A program made the position numbers and the translations under genes. Below the pieces are notes generated by a model. The model had not been told where the DNA came from. It was given only the letters and a program-made list of their open reading frames with translations, and did not search any database. DNA of 64,000 nt from Muribaculaceae bacterium. GTDB taxonomy: Bacteria > Bacteroidota > Bacteroidia > Bacteroidales > Muribaculaceae. The stretch covers positions 1 through 64,000 of the forward strand of contig JAFUKL010000002.1 in the NCBI GenBank assembly GCA_017473615.1, in the 5' to 3' direction. Of the stretch, positions 44,802-54,753 are shown in pieces. Numbering within the stretch: position 1 is the stretch's first letter; the number at the start of each line of letters is the position of its first letter.

Positions 44802-47234
44802 ATGAAAAAGTCAATATCATTATTATTACTTGTAATAATCGCATTTGCAGCTACAGCAAAAGGTACATGGACTTTACAAGGTGATACTTATAATGTAGAT
44901 ACTTTGTTTCATGCGAAAGTAGGACCGGGAACCACACAAACATCATTGAAAGTTTTGGGACCGGTGCAATTACGAGTGTTTTACACTACAACAGATTTGA
45001 CCAATAATAATGTGGATGTAAAACATGTTATGGCTAATGACAAGTTGGCGGGACTTGCTACGGTATCTTCTATGGCAAAATCCAAGAGCAAAGAAGGTGC
45101 ACAATATTTCGTGGGAATAAATGCCGATTTCTTCTCTAATAATAAACCCGTAGGTTCTGCTGTAGTAGATAAAGAAGTTTATTATGCAGTGCCTTGGCGT
45201 ACTCAGTGGGCTATCGATGCCGATAAGAAAATACATCTTGGAGATATGACTTTTGGCGGATCAGTGAAAAAGTCTGATGGTTCATCGTATCCTATCACAA
45301 CTGTAAACTATGATAGAAACGAAGATAACCTCACTATTTATACTCCTCGTTTCGGTGCTACGACCAATACCAATCAATACGGTACGGAAGTCGTGCTTGT
45401 TCCCTTAGAAACCAATGGAATACTGACTTCCGGTGAAACCCGTAAAATGCGAGTGAGCGGTACACCTGCTACAGCCGGCAATATGGCTATACCTTCGGAT
45501 GCGGTGGTGCTGTCGGGGCATGGAAAGGGTAGTGATTTTGTAGCTACTTTAACCGATGGGGAAGTCGTGGAAGTGGAAACAATCGTGAAAATGCCTAATG
45601 GAGAGCAAATTACCCCGGTACAACTTGCAAGCGGATGTCCCATGATATTGTCCAATGGGGTAGTGCTTGATAACGACCATTTGCTTGAAGCCACTCCGAA
45701 TCGTCACCCTCGCACGGCTGTGGGATATGATAAAACAGGAACGAAATTTATAATGCTTGTAGTAGATGGACGTCAGACTATTTCAGCCGGAGCATATCCT
45801 AAGGTTCTTGCCGATATTATGCGAGAAGTGGGTTGTGAAGAGGCTATGAATTTTGATGGTGGTGGTTCATCTACTCTGTATGTTCAAAATTTAGGTGTAA
45901 GAAATTATCCGAGTGATGGTGGTGTAGAACGAACTGTTACTAATGGTGTGTATTTGGTGGCAAATACTCCTACTGATACCGAAATTGCTGAGATTCAATT
46001 TGTTGATTGGTCAAAAGAACTTCCTAAGTATGGATATTATACTCCCAAGTTTTATGGATATAATAAATATGGAGTTTTGGTCGATACCGATTTGCAAGGT
46101 GTAACTTTGACTTGTTCTGCTGAATTGGGAGATATAGTAGATGATGGTATTTCGTTATATGCTAATGGAGGTGGAACACATGCGCTGAATGCCGAATATA
46201 ACGGAGTCAAGACATCAATAGCTGTTGCTGTTAATGAAACAGTAGCACCTGTTTTCCGTCATAAGAAAATATTATTGGATTCATACCATGAGTATAAGGT
46301 TGACGTGTATGGAACGGTAAAGGAAACAGATGAACCTATGTATAACAATGCCATTAAATGGGAATGTGCAGATGAATCAATTGTATCAGTTGATGAGAAT
46401 GGCGTTATTAAGGGCTTGAAGAATGGTTCTACAATATTGACCGGTCAATTAGAAGACTTTAAGGGTGAAATTGAAATTACAGTGGAAATACCTGAAGGTC
46501 ATACTCAATCGGTTGAAAAGGGATTTGATGTTAATACATGGAAGTTTGAAGGAATTAATGTGGAGAACCATAGTATAACTCCATTTGGTACAGATGGGTT
46601 TGCAATGGAATATACTACTACATCGGCAAGAAGGGTGAGCTTGAATTTAACAAAAGACGTGATGTCGTGGAGTCGTCCGGATTCGTTGTTGATAGACATA
46701 AATCCTACTACTGCCGATATAAAGACTTTGTATTTATACTTTACCGATTATCGTGATGAAGCTACTCAACTATTGTATGAATTAAAACAACCTGTATTAA
46801 CGGAAAGTACTGTGAATAGATTGCTAATTCCAATGTCATCAATGGTAGATATAGATGATATGTCTACTTATCCTTTGGAACTTGATAGCATAAGTATTGT
46901 TCCGGGTAATCCAAAAGGAACAACTCACAGAATAGAGGTGAGTAAGTTTGCTTGGGTGTATAATGCGGTGCCAACAGATAATAGTGGAATAGATAATATT
47001 TCAATTAAAAATAATAAGGGAGTTTTATTGTCGCCAAACCCTGTACAAGCTGGTGAAGTTGTGAAAATAGATGTTGAAGAATGTGATGTCTATACTGTGA
47101 CTTCTATGAATGGTACCGAAGTAAAACAAGGTAGGGGAACTGACTTAGATACCACAGGTATGACTTCGGGGTTGTATTTGGTGACTGTAAGACATTCAGG
47201 TGGTGTGAAAACCGCAAAACTGGTTGTTAGGTGA
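44802..47234 (+). CDS. T9SS-exported phosphodiester glycosidase (NAGPA family), copy 3
   Basis: The 810-residue protein has an intact signal peptide (MKKSISLLLLVIIAFAATA), then GTWTLQGDTYNVDTLFHAKV, almost the same N-terminus as copy 2. The NAGPA motifs are HPRTAVGYD, MLVVDGRQTIS and MNFDGGGSSTLYVQNLGVRN (about 350). FVDWSKELPKYGYYTPKFYG, an Ig-like module (VDENGVIKGLKNGSTILTG) and a T9SS tail (LSPNPVQAGEVVKID, TGMTSGLYLVTVRHSGG) follow. It begins 11 bases after the copy 2 stop, so cotranscription is likely. Confidence 0.88.
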   Translation: MKKSISLLLLVIIAFAATAKGTWTLQGDTYNVDTLFHAKVGPGTTQTSLKVLGPVQLRVFYTTTDLTNNNVDVKHVMANDKLAGLATVSSMAKSKSKEGAQYFVGINADFFSNNKPVGSAVVDKEVYYAVPWRTQWAIDADKKIHLGDMTFGGSVKKSDGSSYPITTVNYDRNEDNLTIYTPRFGATTNTNQYGTEVVLVPLETNGILTSGETRKMRVSGTPATAGNMAIPSDAVVLSGHGKGSDFVATLTDGEVVEVETIVKMPNGEQITPVQLASGCPMILSNGVVLDNDHLLEATPNRHPRTAVGYDKTGTKFIMLVVDGRQTISAGAYPKVLADIMREVGCEEAMNFDGGGSSTLYVQNLGVRNYPSDGGVERTVTNGVYLVANTPTDTEIAEIQFVDWSKELPKYGYYTPKFYGYNKYGVLVDTDLQGVTLTCSAELGDIVDDGISLYANGGGTHALNAEYNGVKTSIAVAVNETVAPVFRHKKILLDSYHEYKVDVYGTVKETDEPMYNNAIKWECADESIVSVDENGVIKGLKNGSTILTGQLEDFKGEIEITVEIPEGHTQSVEKGFDVNTWKFEGINVENHSITPFGTDGFAMEYTTTSARRVSLNLTKDVMSWSRPDSLLIDINPTTADIKTLYLYFTDYRDEATQLLYELKQPVLTESTVNRLLIPMSSMVDIDDMSTYPLELDSISIVPGNPKGTTHRIEVSKFAWVYNAVPTDNSGIDNISIKNNKGVLLSPNPVQAGEVVKIDVEECDVYTVTSMNGTEVKQGRGTDLDTTGMTSGLYLVTVRHSGGVKTAKLVVR

Positions 47235-47259
47235 AAACAGATAGTTGAATATAACTGAT

Positions 47260-49734
47260 ATGAAGAAATACGTTTCATTATTAATGATTCAGATTGTGAC
47301 TTTTGCCATATCTGCATCAACGCAAGTAACTTTGCAAAATAAAATATTCAATGTAGATACGTTATCTCATTTCAAGGCAGGTCCAGGAACAATGTATACA
47401 TCATTGTCATTAAAGTCACAATCTTCGGATAAAGCATTTCAGGCTTTTGTGATGACAATGGATATGAAAGGGCATGATAATGTGGAGTATTGTATGGAAT
47501 TAGGTCAAGATACCACACTATCCACTGAACGTATATCAAGTATTGCTAAAAGAAAGTCGGATACTAATACTCATTATTTTGCTGCGATAAATGCTGATTT
47601 TTACATTACAGCCTCCTATGTGCCTAAATATGTAGGAGAACCGCACATGGATTGCATCATGAAGGGAGAGATTGCAAGTACCGGTTATCTTAATGCTGCT
47701 GATTATGGTCATTTTTTCATGGATTATGATAAGAATATGTGGTGTGACAACCCTCAGCAATCTTTTGTTGTAACTTATCCCGATGGAACTTCAGTGGCAA
47801 TGCCTCGCATAAACGAAGATATTTTTGATAATGAAACAGTGCTTTTCAATTCAAAATATGGAAGACAAACACGAGTGTCTGGTTGTACCGAAGTGCAGTT
47901 GGCTCTTGCCGAAGGCGAAGAATGGGGCGTGAATAAACCGATTAAACTTGTTGTAACGTCAGCTCCAAATACGGCTGGAGCTACACCTATCAAAAAAGGT
48001 GGTGCTGTGTTGAGTGCGAAGGGTACAGGGACTTCCAATATTGCCGCATTAAAGCAAGGAGATGAGATTACTGTGAATTTTACCATTACGATGCAAGATT
48101 ATAAGGTTTCTCCACAAGTCAAGGAATGTAGTGGTGGTGATGTGGTGATACTGAAACGAGGAGAGGTAATATATGAGGCTCATCGTTTTATTAATGCTCG
48201 TGATAGTAATAATCCACGCACAATGGTGGGTTATAATGAAGACCGTAGCAAAATGGTGTGGTGTGTAGTAGATGGTCGTTCTTCAGTATCTTCGGGGTGT
48301 ACTTATCCTGAAGGAGCTGAATTGATGCACTTTTTAGGCTGTTATGATGCCGTTAATTTTGATGGTGGAGGTTCTTCCGGAATGTATATTGATGCATTAG
48401 GGATTATGAATAATCCGAGTGATGGCAGTGAACGTGCAGTTGCTAATGGATTGTTTGCTGTATTGAATGCCCCTACTGACAATGAGATTAGTGAGATACG
48501 TTTTGTAGATTGGGTAAAAGAATTGCCTAAGTATGGATATTATACTCCTAAATTCTATGGTTATAACAAATATGGTATATTGATAAATACCGATTTAAAG
48601 GGTGTAACCTTGTCATGTCCGGTTGAACTTGGAGAGATTATTGAAGATGGGACGAGATTGTTTAGCAATGGGGGTGGAACACATACCTTGACAGCCACTT
48701 ATAACGGAATTAGTACAACTTTGGCAGTAACGGTAGATGATAAGACTGAACCAATATTCCGCCATCCGAAAATTCTTCTTGATACTTTTAATAATTATAA
48801 AGTAGATGTTTATGGGGTGATAAGAGGAGAAGATGTATCGTTGGATAACACAGCATTTACATGGAGCAGTAGTGAAGAGAGTGTAGCTACAGTAGATGAA
48901 AATGGCGTGATAAAAGCACTAAAGGATGGAAATACAATAGTAACCGGAACTGTAGGCGATTTTACTAAAAGTGTGGAAGTTGTTGTAGAAACCCCAACAA
49001 AGCGCTATCAGTCAATCGACCCTGACCTTGATGTATCGACATGGACTTTGGAGGTAAATAATATATCAAATGCAAGTGTGACTAATATTGCCGGAGATGG
49101 TTTTGCTGTAGATTACACAGCTACTTCTACTCGTAAATTATATATAACGTTGGCAAAAGATTTAGTTTCATGGTCACGTCCGGACTCTTTAAAAATTGAG
49201 TTAAATCCGGGAACTTCTAATATAAAAACATTATATGTTTATGCCGAAGATTATAGAACTCCGGGAGTTGAGGTGGAATACTCGTTTTCTCCTGAATTAA
49301 TGGCAGGAGCGACAAACAGTGTACTGATTCCACTAAGTGAAATGCTGGATGTTAAAGATATGTCAAGTTTTCCAATAGTGTTTAAGCGTTTTTATCTTGT
49401 TTTAGCCGATGCAAAAGACAGTACACATCACATGGAATTTGGGGACATCAGCTGGGTGTATAACAATATACCGGCAGAAAGTAGTGGAATAGAAACCATT
49501 GCATACTCTCTCAATAACACATTCTTGTTGTTGCCAAACCTTGTGCAAGCAGGTGAAGTGGTGAAAATAAATGCCGCAGAATGTGAGGGCTATACTGTAA
49601 ATTCTATGAATGGTACCGAAGTAAAACAAGGTAAAGGAACTGATTTAGATACCACAGGAATGACCCCGGGTTTATATTTGGTGACTATAAAATATTCAGG
49701 TGGTGTGAAAATTGCAAAACTGATTGTAAAATAA
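47260..49734 (+). CDS. T9SS-exported phosphodiester glycosidase (NAGPA family), copy 4
   Basis: The 824-residue protein begins MKKYVSLLMIQIVTFAISAS, a signal peptide. Its catalytic domain is the most divergent of the four and carries insertions (about residues 110-160), but keeps NPRTMVGYN, WCVVDGRSSVSSG and VNFDGGGSSGMYIDALGI (about 365). FVDWVKELPKYGYYTPKFYG, an Ig-like module (VDENGVIKALKDGNTIVTG) and a T9SS tail nearly identical to that of copy 3 follow. The tail has PNLV where the others have PNPV. An in-frame TTG at 47245 is rejected because the signal peptide begins at the ATG. Confidence 0.88.
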   Translation: MKKYVSLLMIQIVTFAISASTQVTLQNKIFNVDTLSHFKAGPGTMYTSLSLKSQSSDKAFQAFVMTMDMKGHDNVEYCMELGQDTTLSTERISSIAKRKSDTNTHYFAAINADFYITASYVPKYVGEPHMDCIMKGEIASTGYLNAADYGHFFMDYDKNMWCDNPQQSFVVTYPDGTSVAMPRINEDIFDNETVLFNSKYGRQTRVSGCTEVQLALAEGEEWGVNKPIKLVVTSAPNTAGATPIKKGGAVLSAKGTGTSNIAALKQGDEITVNFTITMQDYKVSPQVKECSGGDVVILKRGEVIYEAHRFINARDSNNPRTMVGYNEDRSKMVWCVVDGRSSVSSGCTYPEGAELMHFLGCYDAVNFDGGGSSGMYIDALGIMNNPSDGSERAVANGLFAVLNAPTDNEISEIRFVDWVKELPKYGYYTPKFYGYNKYGILINTDLKGVTLSCPVELGEIIEDGTRLFSNGGGTHTLTATYNGISTTLAVTVDDKTEPIFRHPKILLDTFNNYKVDVYGVIRGEDVSLDNTAFTWSSSEESVATVDENGVIKALKDGNTIVTGTVGDFTKSVEVVVETPTKRYQSIDPDLDVSTWTLEVNNISNASVTNIAGDGFAVDYTATSTRKLYITLAKDLVSWSRPDSLKIELNPGTSNIKTLYVYAEDYRTPGVEVEYSFSPELMAGATNSVLIPLSEMLDVKDMSSFPIVFKRFYLVLADAKDSTHHMEFGDISWVYNNIPAESSGIETIAYSLNNTFLLLPNLVQAGEVVKINAAECEGYTVNSMNGTEVKQGKGTDLDTTGMTPGLYLVTIKYSGGVKIAKLIVK

Positions 49735-49813
49735 ATCAAGAAAAATATGTGCTAAAAGTAGCTGAAACAGAAAAATAATTCTGATTAATTATAATGTATA
49801 AAATACTATTGAA

Positions 49814-51298
49814 ATGAAATTAAAATGTATAGTGTTATTGCTTTTAGGTGTGTGTGTTTCCACATTTTCAATTAGGGCGAATGGGCCTATGAATGAAATT
49901 ATCACACCTCAGCAAGCCATTGATAAATTCGTAGGAGATTCAGCTCTTAGATACGCCTCGGTGGGTGTGAGTGTTGTGTCGTTGGATAGTATGGATGTAG
50001 TAGCAGAATATAATCCGTATCAGTCACAGATAACTGCATCTACGATGAAAACCGTGACATCGGCGACCGCACTGAAACTACTTGGAAAGGATTTCAGATT
50101 TCATACTCATGTTGTTGCAGATGGAGAGATAAGTAAAAAGGGAAAACTGAAAGGAGACTTATTGATAAAAGGGGGAGGTGACCCTACGCTTGGCTCATGC
50201 CACTTTCAGCAGTCGACAGGTTTTGTCGATTCATTGGTTCTGATACTGAAAGAATATGGTATAAACGAGATACAAGGGGATGTTGTGGTGGATGATATGG
50301 CATATCCTTCGCCTTATGTACCGGCGAGTTGGATGATTGAAGATTTAGGGTATGGCTATGGTACTGGTGTTCATGCCTTGAATTTTGCCGATAATACGCT
50401 GAAATTGAACGTCAATATAGGTCATGACACCTTTGAATATGATACTGATCAATATCAAAGTTATTTATCGGTTGAAAATCATTGCACTGTGATGAGTGAA
50501 GAGAACGACAGTGTGTCAATCTCCGGATTGGGTTTGCGCTTGGATATTGAAAACGATATACTTCATTTATCGGGTAATGTGAAGCCCGATAAGATTAGGA
50601 TGACTATAGCCAATCCCTCTCCTGATCAATTGTTACGTGATAGTTTGCTTTTTGCTCTTGAGATGGCAGGGATAGAGGTAAAGTGTAAAAATATAGATAA
50701 AGAAGATAGAGTGACATCCTCTCGGTTGCTGGATTATACCTCTCCTGCATTAAGCGATATAGTTAAGTCACTTCTTGAACGCAGTGACAACATGTACACT
50801 GAATGCGTGTTGAGAGCCATAGCCGTTAATGCACATAAGCAGGCTACTGCTGAAAACGGTGTGGAAATTGTAAAGGAATTCTGGAAAGAGCGTGGTGTGG
50901 ATGTAGAAGGTTTATTTATGCTTGATGGCAGCGGGTTGTCACGTACCAATAAAGCTCCGGTTTCTTTCTTTACTCACATGCTTGCTGTTGCCGAAAAAGA
51001 ATTGAGAGAGGATGGAATAGAATTTCATGAGCATTTTCCAGTGGCGGGCATAAATGGGACGGTAAAGCGTGTAGCGGCAGGAACTTCTGCAGCCGGTAAA
51101 TTTGCGTTGAAGTCGGGCAGCATGAGCCATGTTCAGTGCTATGTGGGTTATTATCCGGTAGAGAATCCGCAGTATACGGTGGGAATACTTATCAATAGCT
51201 TTACGTGCCCGAGGAGTGAACTTGTTAAGATGGTCTCTGATATGTTGGTGGGTATAGACTCAGGATTATCTCAAGATAAGTCTCAAAAGCCGGAATAA
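49814..51298 (+). CDS. dacB: D-alanyl-D-alanine carboxypeptidase/endopeptidase (PBP4, peptidase S13)
   Basis: This periplasmic enzyme trims or cleaves peptidoglycan peptides. The 494-residue protein has a signal peptide (CIVLLLLGVCVSTFSIRA) and the three penicillin-binding motifs: SxxK as TASTMKTVTSA (Ser about 75), SxN as LERSDNMYTECVL (about 322) and KSG as LKSGSMSHVQCYVGY (about 434), with Ser replacing the Thr of the usual KTG. DPTLGSCHFQ and ADNTLKLNVNIG are typical of S13. It lies 79 bases after the glycosidase array on the same strand; a weak hairpin (49769-49784) is in the gap. Confidence 0.93.
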   Translation: MKLKCIVLLLLGVCVSTFSIRANGPMNEIITPQQAIDKFVGDSALRYASVGVSVVSLDSMDVVAEYNPYQSQITASTMKTVTSATALKLLGKDFRFHTHVVADGEISKKGKLKGDLLIKGGGDPTLGSCHFQQSTGFVDSLVLILKEYGINEIQGDVVVDDMAYPSPYVPASWMIEDLGYGYGTGVHALNFADNTLKLNVNIGHDTFEYDTDQYQSYLSVENHCTVMSEENDSVSISGLGLRLDIENDILHLSGNVKPDKIRMTIANPSPDQLLRDSLLFALEMAGIEVKCKNIDKEDRVTSSRLLDYTSPALSDIVKSLLERSDNMYTECVLRAIAVNAHKQATAENGVEIVKEFWKERGVDVEGLFMLDGSGLSRTNKAPVSFFTHMLAVAEKELREDGIEFHEHFPVAGINGTVKRVAAGTSAAGKFALKSGSMSHVQCYVGYYPVENPQYTVGILINSFTCPRSELVKMVSDMLVGIDSGLSQDKSQKPE

Positions 51299-51342
51299 TT
51301 TTTAATGGATAAATGTTAATATATTAAATAAGTTTGTCGATT

Positions 51343-51954
51343 ATGAATCCTGCTATAGAAAAGATGCTGTCGCAAGTGTTTGAACTTGAAGGTTTGCTGT
51401 TGGTGCTTGACCGTCATGGCAGAGATGTGTCTCCTTATGTTTATGATATGATACAGAAAAAGGTGGAACGCCTAAATGAACTTGCACCGGATTGTACTCC
51501 CGATATGTTTGGCGTGAGAGATACCGATATCATAGAGACAGTAACTGTTGAGCAAGAGCCTGTTGTTGACGAAGAGGAAGATAGCGCTCAGGCAGAACAG
51601 TCGACAGATATAGAAGAAATAGAAGTACCGACTGAAGAGAGCTGTAATGAGACGACAGAAGTAGCAGCAGATGAAACACCGATGGAGAATAGCGAACATT
51701 TAAAACTTGACGAGGTTCTACAGCGAAATATATCGAAGGATTTGTCTAAAGCGTTTACTTTAAACGACCGTTTCCGTTATCGCAGGGAACTTTTTTGTAA
51801 TAGTGAAGTGGAAATGTGTAATACAATCAATATGATTGAGACTATGCATTCATTTGCTGAAGCTGAAGAGTATTTCTATGGTGATCTTGAATGGGATAAG
51901 GAATCTCCTGAAGTAATGGATTTCATGACCATAATAAGGAATCATTTTTTATGA
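51343..51954 (+). CDS. Acidic hypothetical protein
   Basis: The 203-residue protein has an N-terminal helical part (MNPAIEKMLSQVFELEGLLL, about 1-55), a very acidic low-complexity middle (EEEDSAQAEQSTDIEEIEVP, about 70-115) and a helical C-terminal part (LSKAFTLNDRFRYRRELFCN, SFAEAEEYFYGDLEWDKESP). No signal peptide or catalytic motif is seen. The C-terminal part resembles uncharacterised proteins of Bacteroidota. It precedes rsmI with one base between stop and start, so the two are probably cotranslated. An in-frame TTG at 51334 is less likely than the ATG chosen. Confidence 0.82.
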   Translation: MNPAIEKMLSQVFELEGLLLVLDRHGRDVSPYVYDMIQKKVERLNELAPDCTPDMFGVRDTDIIETVTVEQEPVVDEEEDSAQAEQSTDIEEIEVPTEESCNETTEVAADETPMENSEHLKLDEVLQRNISKDLSKAFTLNDRFRYRRELFCNSEVEMCNTINMIETMHSFAEAEEYFYGDLEWDKESPEVMDFMTIIRNHFL

Positions 51955-51955
51955 T

Positions 51956-52705
51956 ATGAGTGTGAGTGGAAAATTATATATAGTACCTACACCGGTGGGT
52001 AACTTGGATGACATGAGTGTAAGAGCCGTGCGAACGTTGAAAGAGGCTGGTTTAATACTTGCAGAAGATACGCGCACCAGTGGTGTGCTGATGAAACATT
52101 TCGGGGTAGAGACACGCATGCAGAGCCACCATAAGTTTAATGAGCATAATACGATAGATACGCTCGTCTCCCGATTGGAGGCGGGTGAGATAATAGCTTT
52201 GGTGTCTGATGCAGGAACACCTGCAATTTCCGATCCGGGGTTTCTTTTGGTGCGTGAATGTCGCCGAAAGGGGATTGAAGTAGAGTGTCTGCCGGGTCCT
52301 ACAGCTTTTGTCCCCGCTCTTGTCAATTCCGGTTTGCCTTGTGATAAGTTCTGTTTTGAGGGCTTTCTGCCACAAAAGAAAGGCAGGTTAACGCGTCTGC
52401 AACAATTGGCAGAAGAACCGCGGACAATGATTTTTTATGAATCTCCCATGCGCTTGTTGAAGACTTTGCAGCAATTGGCAGAAGTTTTTGGCGAGAATCG
52501 AGAAGCATCGGTAAGTCGTGAAATTTCTAAAATTCATAATACAACTCATAACGGTACATTGAAAGAACTTGTTGATTATTTTACAGTCACTGCTCCAAAA
52601 GGTGAGATTGTGCTTGTAGTGGAAGGCAAGGAATCTCAGTCGGTGGAGAAAGTGGATAAATACGCTAAATTTAAGAATACAAACAAACTAAATACTTTAT
52701 TATGA
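51956..52705 (+). CDS. rsmI: 16S rRNA (cytidine1402-2'-O)-methyltransferase
   Basis: RsmI methylates the ribose of C1402 in the decoding site. The 249-residue protein shows the canonical features: LYIVPTPVGNLDDMSVRAVR at the N-terminus, LAEDTRTSGVLMKHFG, SHHKFNEHN, IALVSDAGTPAISDPGFLLV and CLPGPTAFVPALVNSGLPCD, FCFEGFLPQKKGR. It overlaps the downstream lipoprotein gene by 4 bases. A second, divergent member of the fold is at 18157-18864. Confidence 0.95.
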   Translation: MSVSGKLYIVPTPVGNLDDMSVRAVRTLKEAGLILAEDTRTSGVLMKHFGVETRMQSHHKFNEHNTIDTLVSRLEAGEIIALVSDAGTPAISDPGFLLVRECRRKGIEVECLPGPTAFVPALVNSGLPCDKFCFEGFLPQKKGRLTRLQQLAEEPRTMIFYESPMRLLKTLQQLAEVFGENREASVSREISKIHNTTHNGTLKELVDYFTVTAPKGEIVLVVEGKESQSVEKVDKYAKFKNTNKLNTLL

Positions 52706-53565
52706 TGAAACGTGTGGTTTTATTATCGGTATGTGCTACATCTTTGCTGTTTTCGGCTTGCAACACGTCATCTAAAACGGATGAATTGCAAATGGTGACT
52801 ACTGAACTGACAGATTCACTGCAAACAGCCAACGCTGAAAAGGACAGCCTTTTAAAACTGCTTAATGACATAAGCAGTGGAATGGCTCAAATAAAGGATA
52901 TGGAAAAGCTGATGGCTTCTGATTTGGATAAAGAAACACCCGACAAGAAAGAGCAAATAAAATCGGACATGATAATTATTCAGCAGGCAATGCTTGAGCG
53001 TCGGCAAAAATTGGAGGAACTTGAATCCAAGTTGAGAAAGTCAGCCAATTATAATGCCGAAATGAAAAAGACCATAGAGTCCTTACGTTATCAGATTGAG
53101 ACGCAGGAAGCGACTATAGCCGAATTGCAAGCGGCTTTAAAAAAGGCGCATGTGGAAATAGAGGATTTAAACACCCGTGTCGATTCTCTTTCAAATGTGA
53201 ATAAGGAAGTTATGAAAGAAAGACAAATGGCGCAAGATGAAGCTGTACAATTAGCTAATCAGTTGAATACGTGCTATTATGTCGTGGGTTCAAAATCGGA
53301 GTTGAATAAGTATAAAATAATAGAATCAGGATTTTTGCGTAAAACAAAGATTTTGGAGGGAGATTTTGAAAAATCCTATTTTACAAAAGCCGATAAGCGA
53401 ACCTTGTCAAGTATATCCCTGCATTCACAGAAAGCTAAGGTATTGAGCAAGCATCCGACCGATTCTTACACGATTGTGAATGAAGAAGGTGCAAAAGTGC
53501 TTAAAATCAATGATTCTGCTAAGTTTTGGGAACTATCCAATTATTTGATAATACAGATTGATTAA
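52702..53565 (+). CDS. Coiled-coil lipoprotein
   Basis: The 287-residue protein has a lipoprotein signal (RVVLLSVCATSLLFSAC, Cys about 20), a long coiled coil (about 35-195, heptads rich in Leu, Glu and Lys, e.g. MKKTIESLRYQIETQEATIA) and a C-terminal globular part (YYVVGSKSELNKYKIIESGF, SISLHSQKAKVLSKHPTDSY). Bacteroidota proteins of this kind are sometimes called Cbp1-like adhesins, but the role is uncertain. It overlaps rsmI by 4 bases and precedes the PerM-type permease by 14, which makes an envelope function plausible. Confidence 0.85.
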   Translation: MMKRVVLLSVCATSLLFSACNTSSKTDELQMVTTELTDSLQTANAEKDSLLKLLNDISSGMAQIKDMEKLMASDLDKETPDKKEQIKSDMIIIQQAMLERRQKLEELESKLRKSANYNAEMKKTIESLRYQIETQEATIAELQAALKKAHVEIEDLNTRVDSLSNVNKEVMKERQMAQDEAVQLANQLNTCYYVVGSKSELNKYKIIESGFLRKTKILEGDFEKSYFTKADKRTLSSISLHSQKAKVLSKHPTDSYTIVNEEGAKVLKINDSAKFWELSNYLIIQID

Positions 53566-53566
53566 A

Positions 53567-53573
53567 AAGGAGG
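53567..53573 (+). promoter_or_regulatory. Unusually strong Shine-Dalgarno sequence before the PerM-type gene
   Basis: AAAAAGGAGGCGTATTATGG: a full AGGAGG lies 6-7 bases before the ATG at 53580. Most other starts in this window have no such sequence, as usual in Bacteroidota. Confidence 0.6.
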
Positions 53574-53579
53574 CGTATT

Positions 53580-54680
53580 ATGGATTCAGCGTATAAGCCT
53601 TTGACTTTTGACAGAGTGGCGCGTATCGTATTTGTCGTAATATGTGTGATAGGTGCAATTTGGGTAATAGACTACCTGAGTGGGGTGTTATTACCATTTC
53701 TTGTGGCTTGTGTGCTTGCTTACATGCTGAACCCTATGGTTGAATATAACCGAAGGCTCTTACGCTTGAACCGTCGGCTTGTCCCCACGATAATCACACT
53801 ATTTGAAATTGTGTCGATTATTATTGTTGTATCCTATATCATATATCCTTTTATCGTATCGGAATTCAGAGATATGATAGGGATGCTACGGGAATACAGC
53901 CAAATGAATACGGAAGGGAAATTTCTTTCTGAGGAAGTTCATGCGTTTATCAAGACACATATAAATGTGGAAGATTTGTCTAAATTGCTCACCCGTGAGC
54001 AGTGGATAAGTTTTATAAGCTCGGCGGCAAACAATACATGGTCCTTCGTAGGATCTACGTTGAGTGTTCTGTTTACCATAGCCGGTTGGATAATCGTTTT
54101 GTTATATCTTGTATTTCTTCTTATCGATTATGATAAGATTAAGACCGGTTTTCATAAAGCGATACCCGTTAAATTTCAAGAAACTACATGGCAGATATTG
54201 CAGGATATAGGCAATGTTATGCAACGTTATTTCAGAGGTCAATCCTTGATAGCATTGTTAGTTGGCATTATGTTCAGTATAGGGTTTGTTATAATAGGGT
54301 TGCCGTTAGGATTGCTTTTCGGGTTGTTTGTAGGAGTTTTGAATCTGGTTCCGTATCTTCAACTTATATCCATACCGGTAGCGTTGGTGCTTTGCCTTGT
54401 GGATTCGATAACGTCGGGAGGTAATTTCTGGATAATGTTGTGTGAAGTTACCGCTGTCTATTGTATTGTACAAGTGATACAGGATTTGGTATTGACGCCT
54501 AAGATAATGGGAAAAGAAATGGGTTTGAATCCTGTTTTTGTCTTTCTGTCATTATCCGTTTGGGGCGTAGTCCTTGGCTTTATAGGACTTATAATAGCAT
54601 TACCGCTTACAACTCTCATAGCTTCATACTATAGGCGTTATATTATATGCTCAGTGGATATGGGAAAAAGTGAGAAATAG
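53580..54680 (+). CDS. AI-2E/PerM-family transporter
   Basis: The 366-residue inner membrane protein has about eight spans with the PerM layout: two N-terminal spans (IVFVVICVIGAIWVIDYLSG, LLPFLVACVLAYMLNPMVEY), a soluble helical segment (about 95-150) and a C-terminal bundle including FRGQSLIALLVGIMFSIGFV and GLPLGLLFGLFVGVLNLVPY, the latter a family hallmark. Members export autoinducer-like molecules or act as Na+/H+ antiporters; the substrate is not determinable. Last gene of the rsmI-lipoprotein-permease group. Confidence 0.9.
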   Translation: MDSAYKPLTFDRVARIVFVVICVIGAIWVIDYLSGVLLPFLVACVLAYMLNPMVEYNRRLLRLNRRLVPTIITLFEIVSIIIVVSYIIYPFIVSEFRDMIGMLREYSQMNTEGKFLSEEVHAFIKTHINVEDLSKLLTREQWISFISSAANNTWSFVGSTLSVLFTIAGWIIVLLYLVFLLIDYDKIKTGFHKAIPVKFQETTWQILQDIGNVMQRYFRGQSLIALLVGIMFSIGFVIIGLPLGLLFGLFVGVLNLVPYLQLISIPVALVLCLVDSITSGGNFWIMLCEVTAVYCIVQVIQDLVLTPKIMGKEMGLNPVFVFLSLSVWGVVLGFIGLIIALPLTTLIASYYRRYIICSVDMGKSEK

Positions 54681-54753
54681 AATAGAACAAGCGTGTGAGT
54701 AATGCCTAAAGGACTAAATATTGTGTAGTACTTTCAAAAAAATGCGGATAAAA

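Noticed and set aside
39851..49734. Long repeats as a composite transposon or CRISPR-like array
   Set aside because: The repetition comes from four complete paralogous genes. There are no transposase genes, terminal inverted repeats or short regular spacers.
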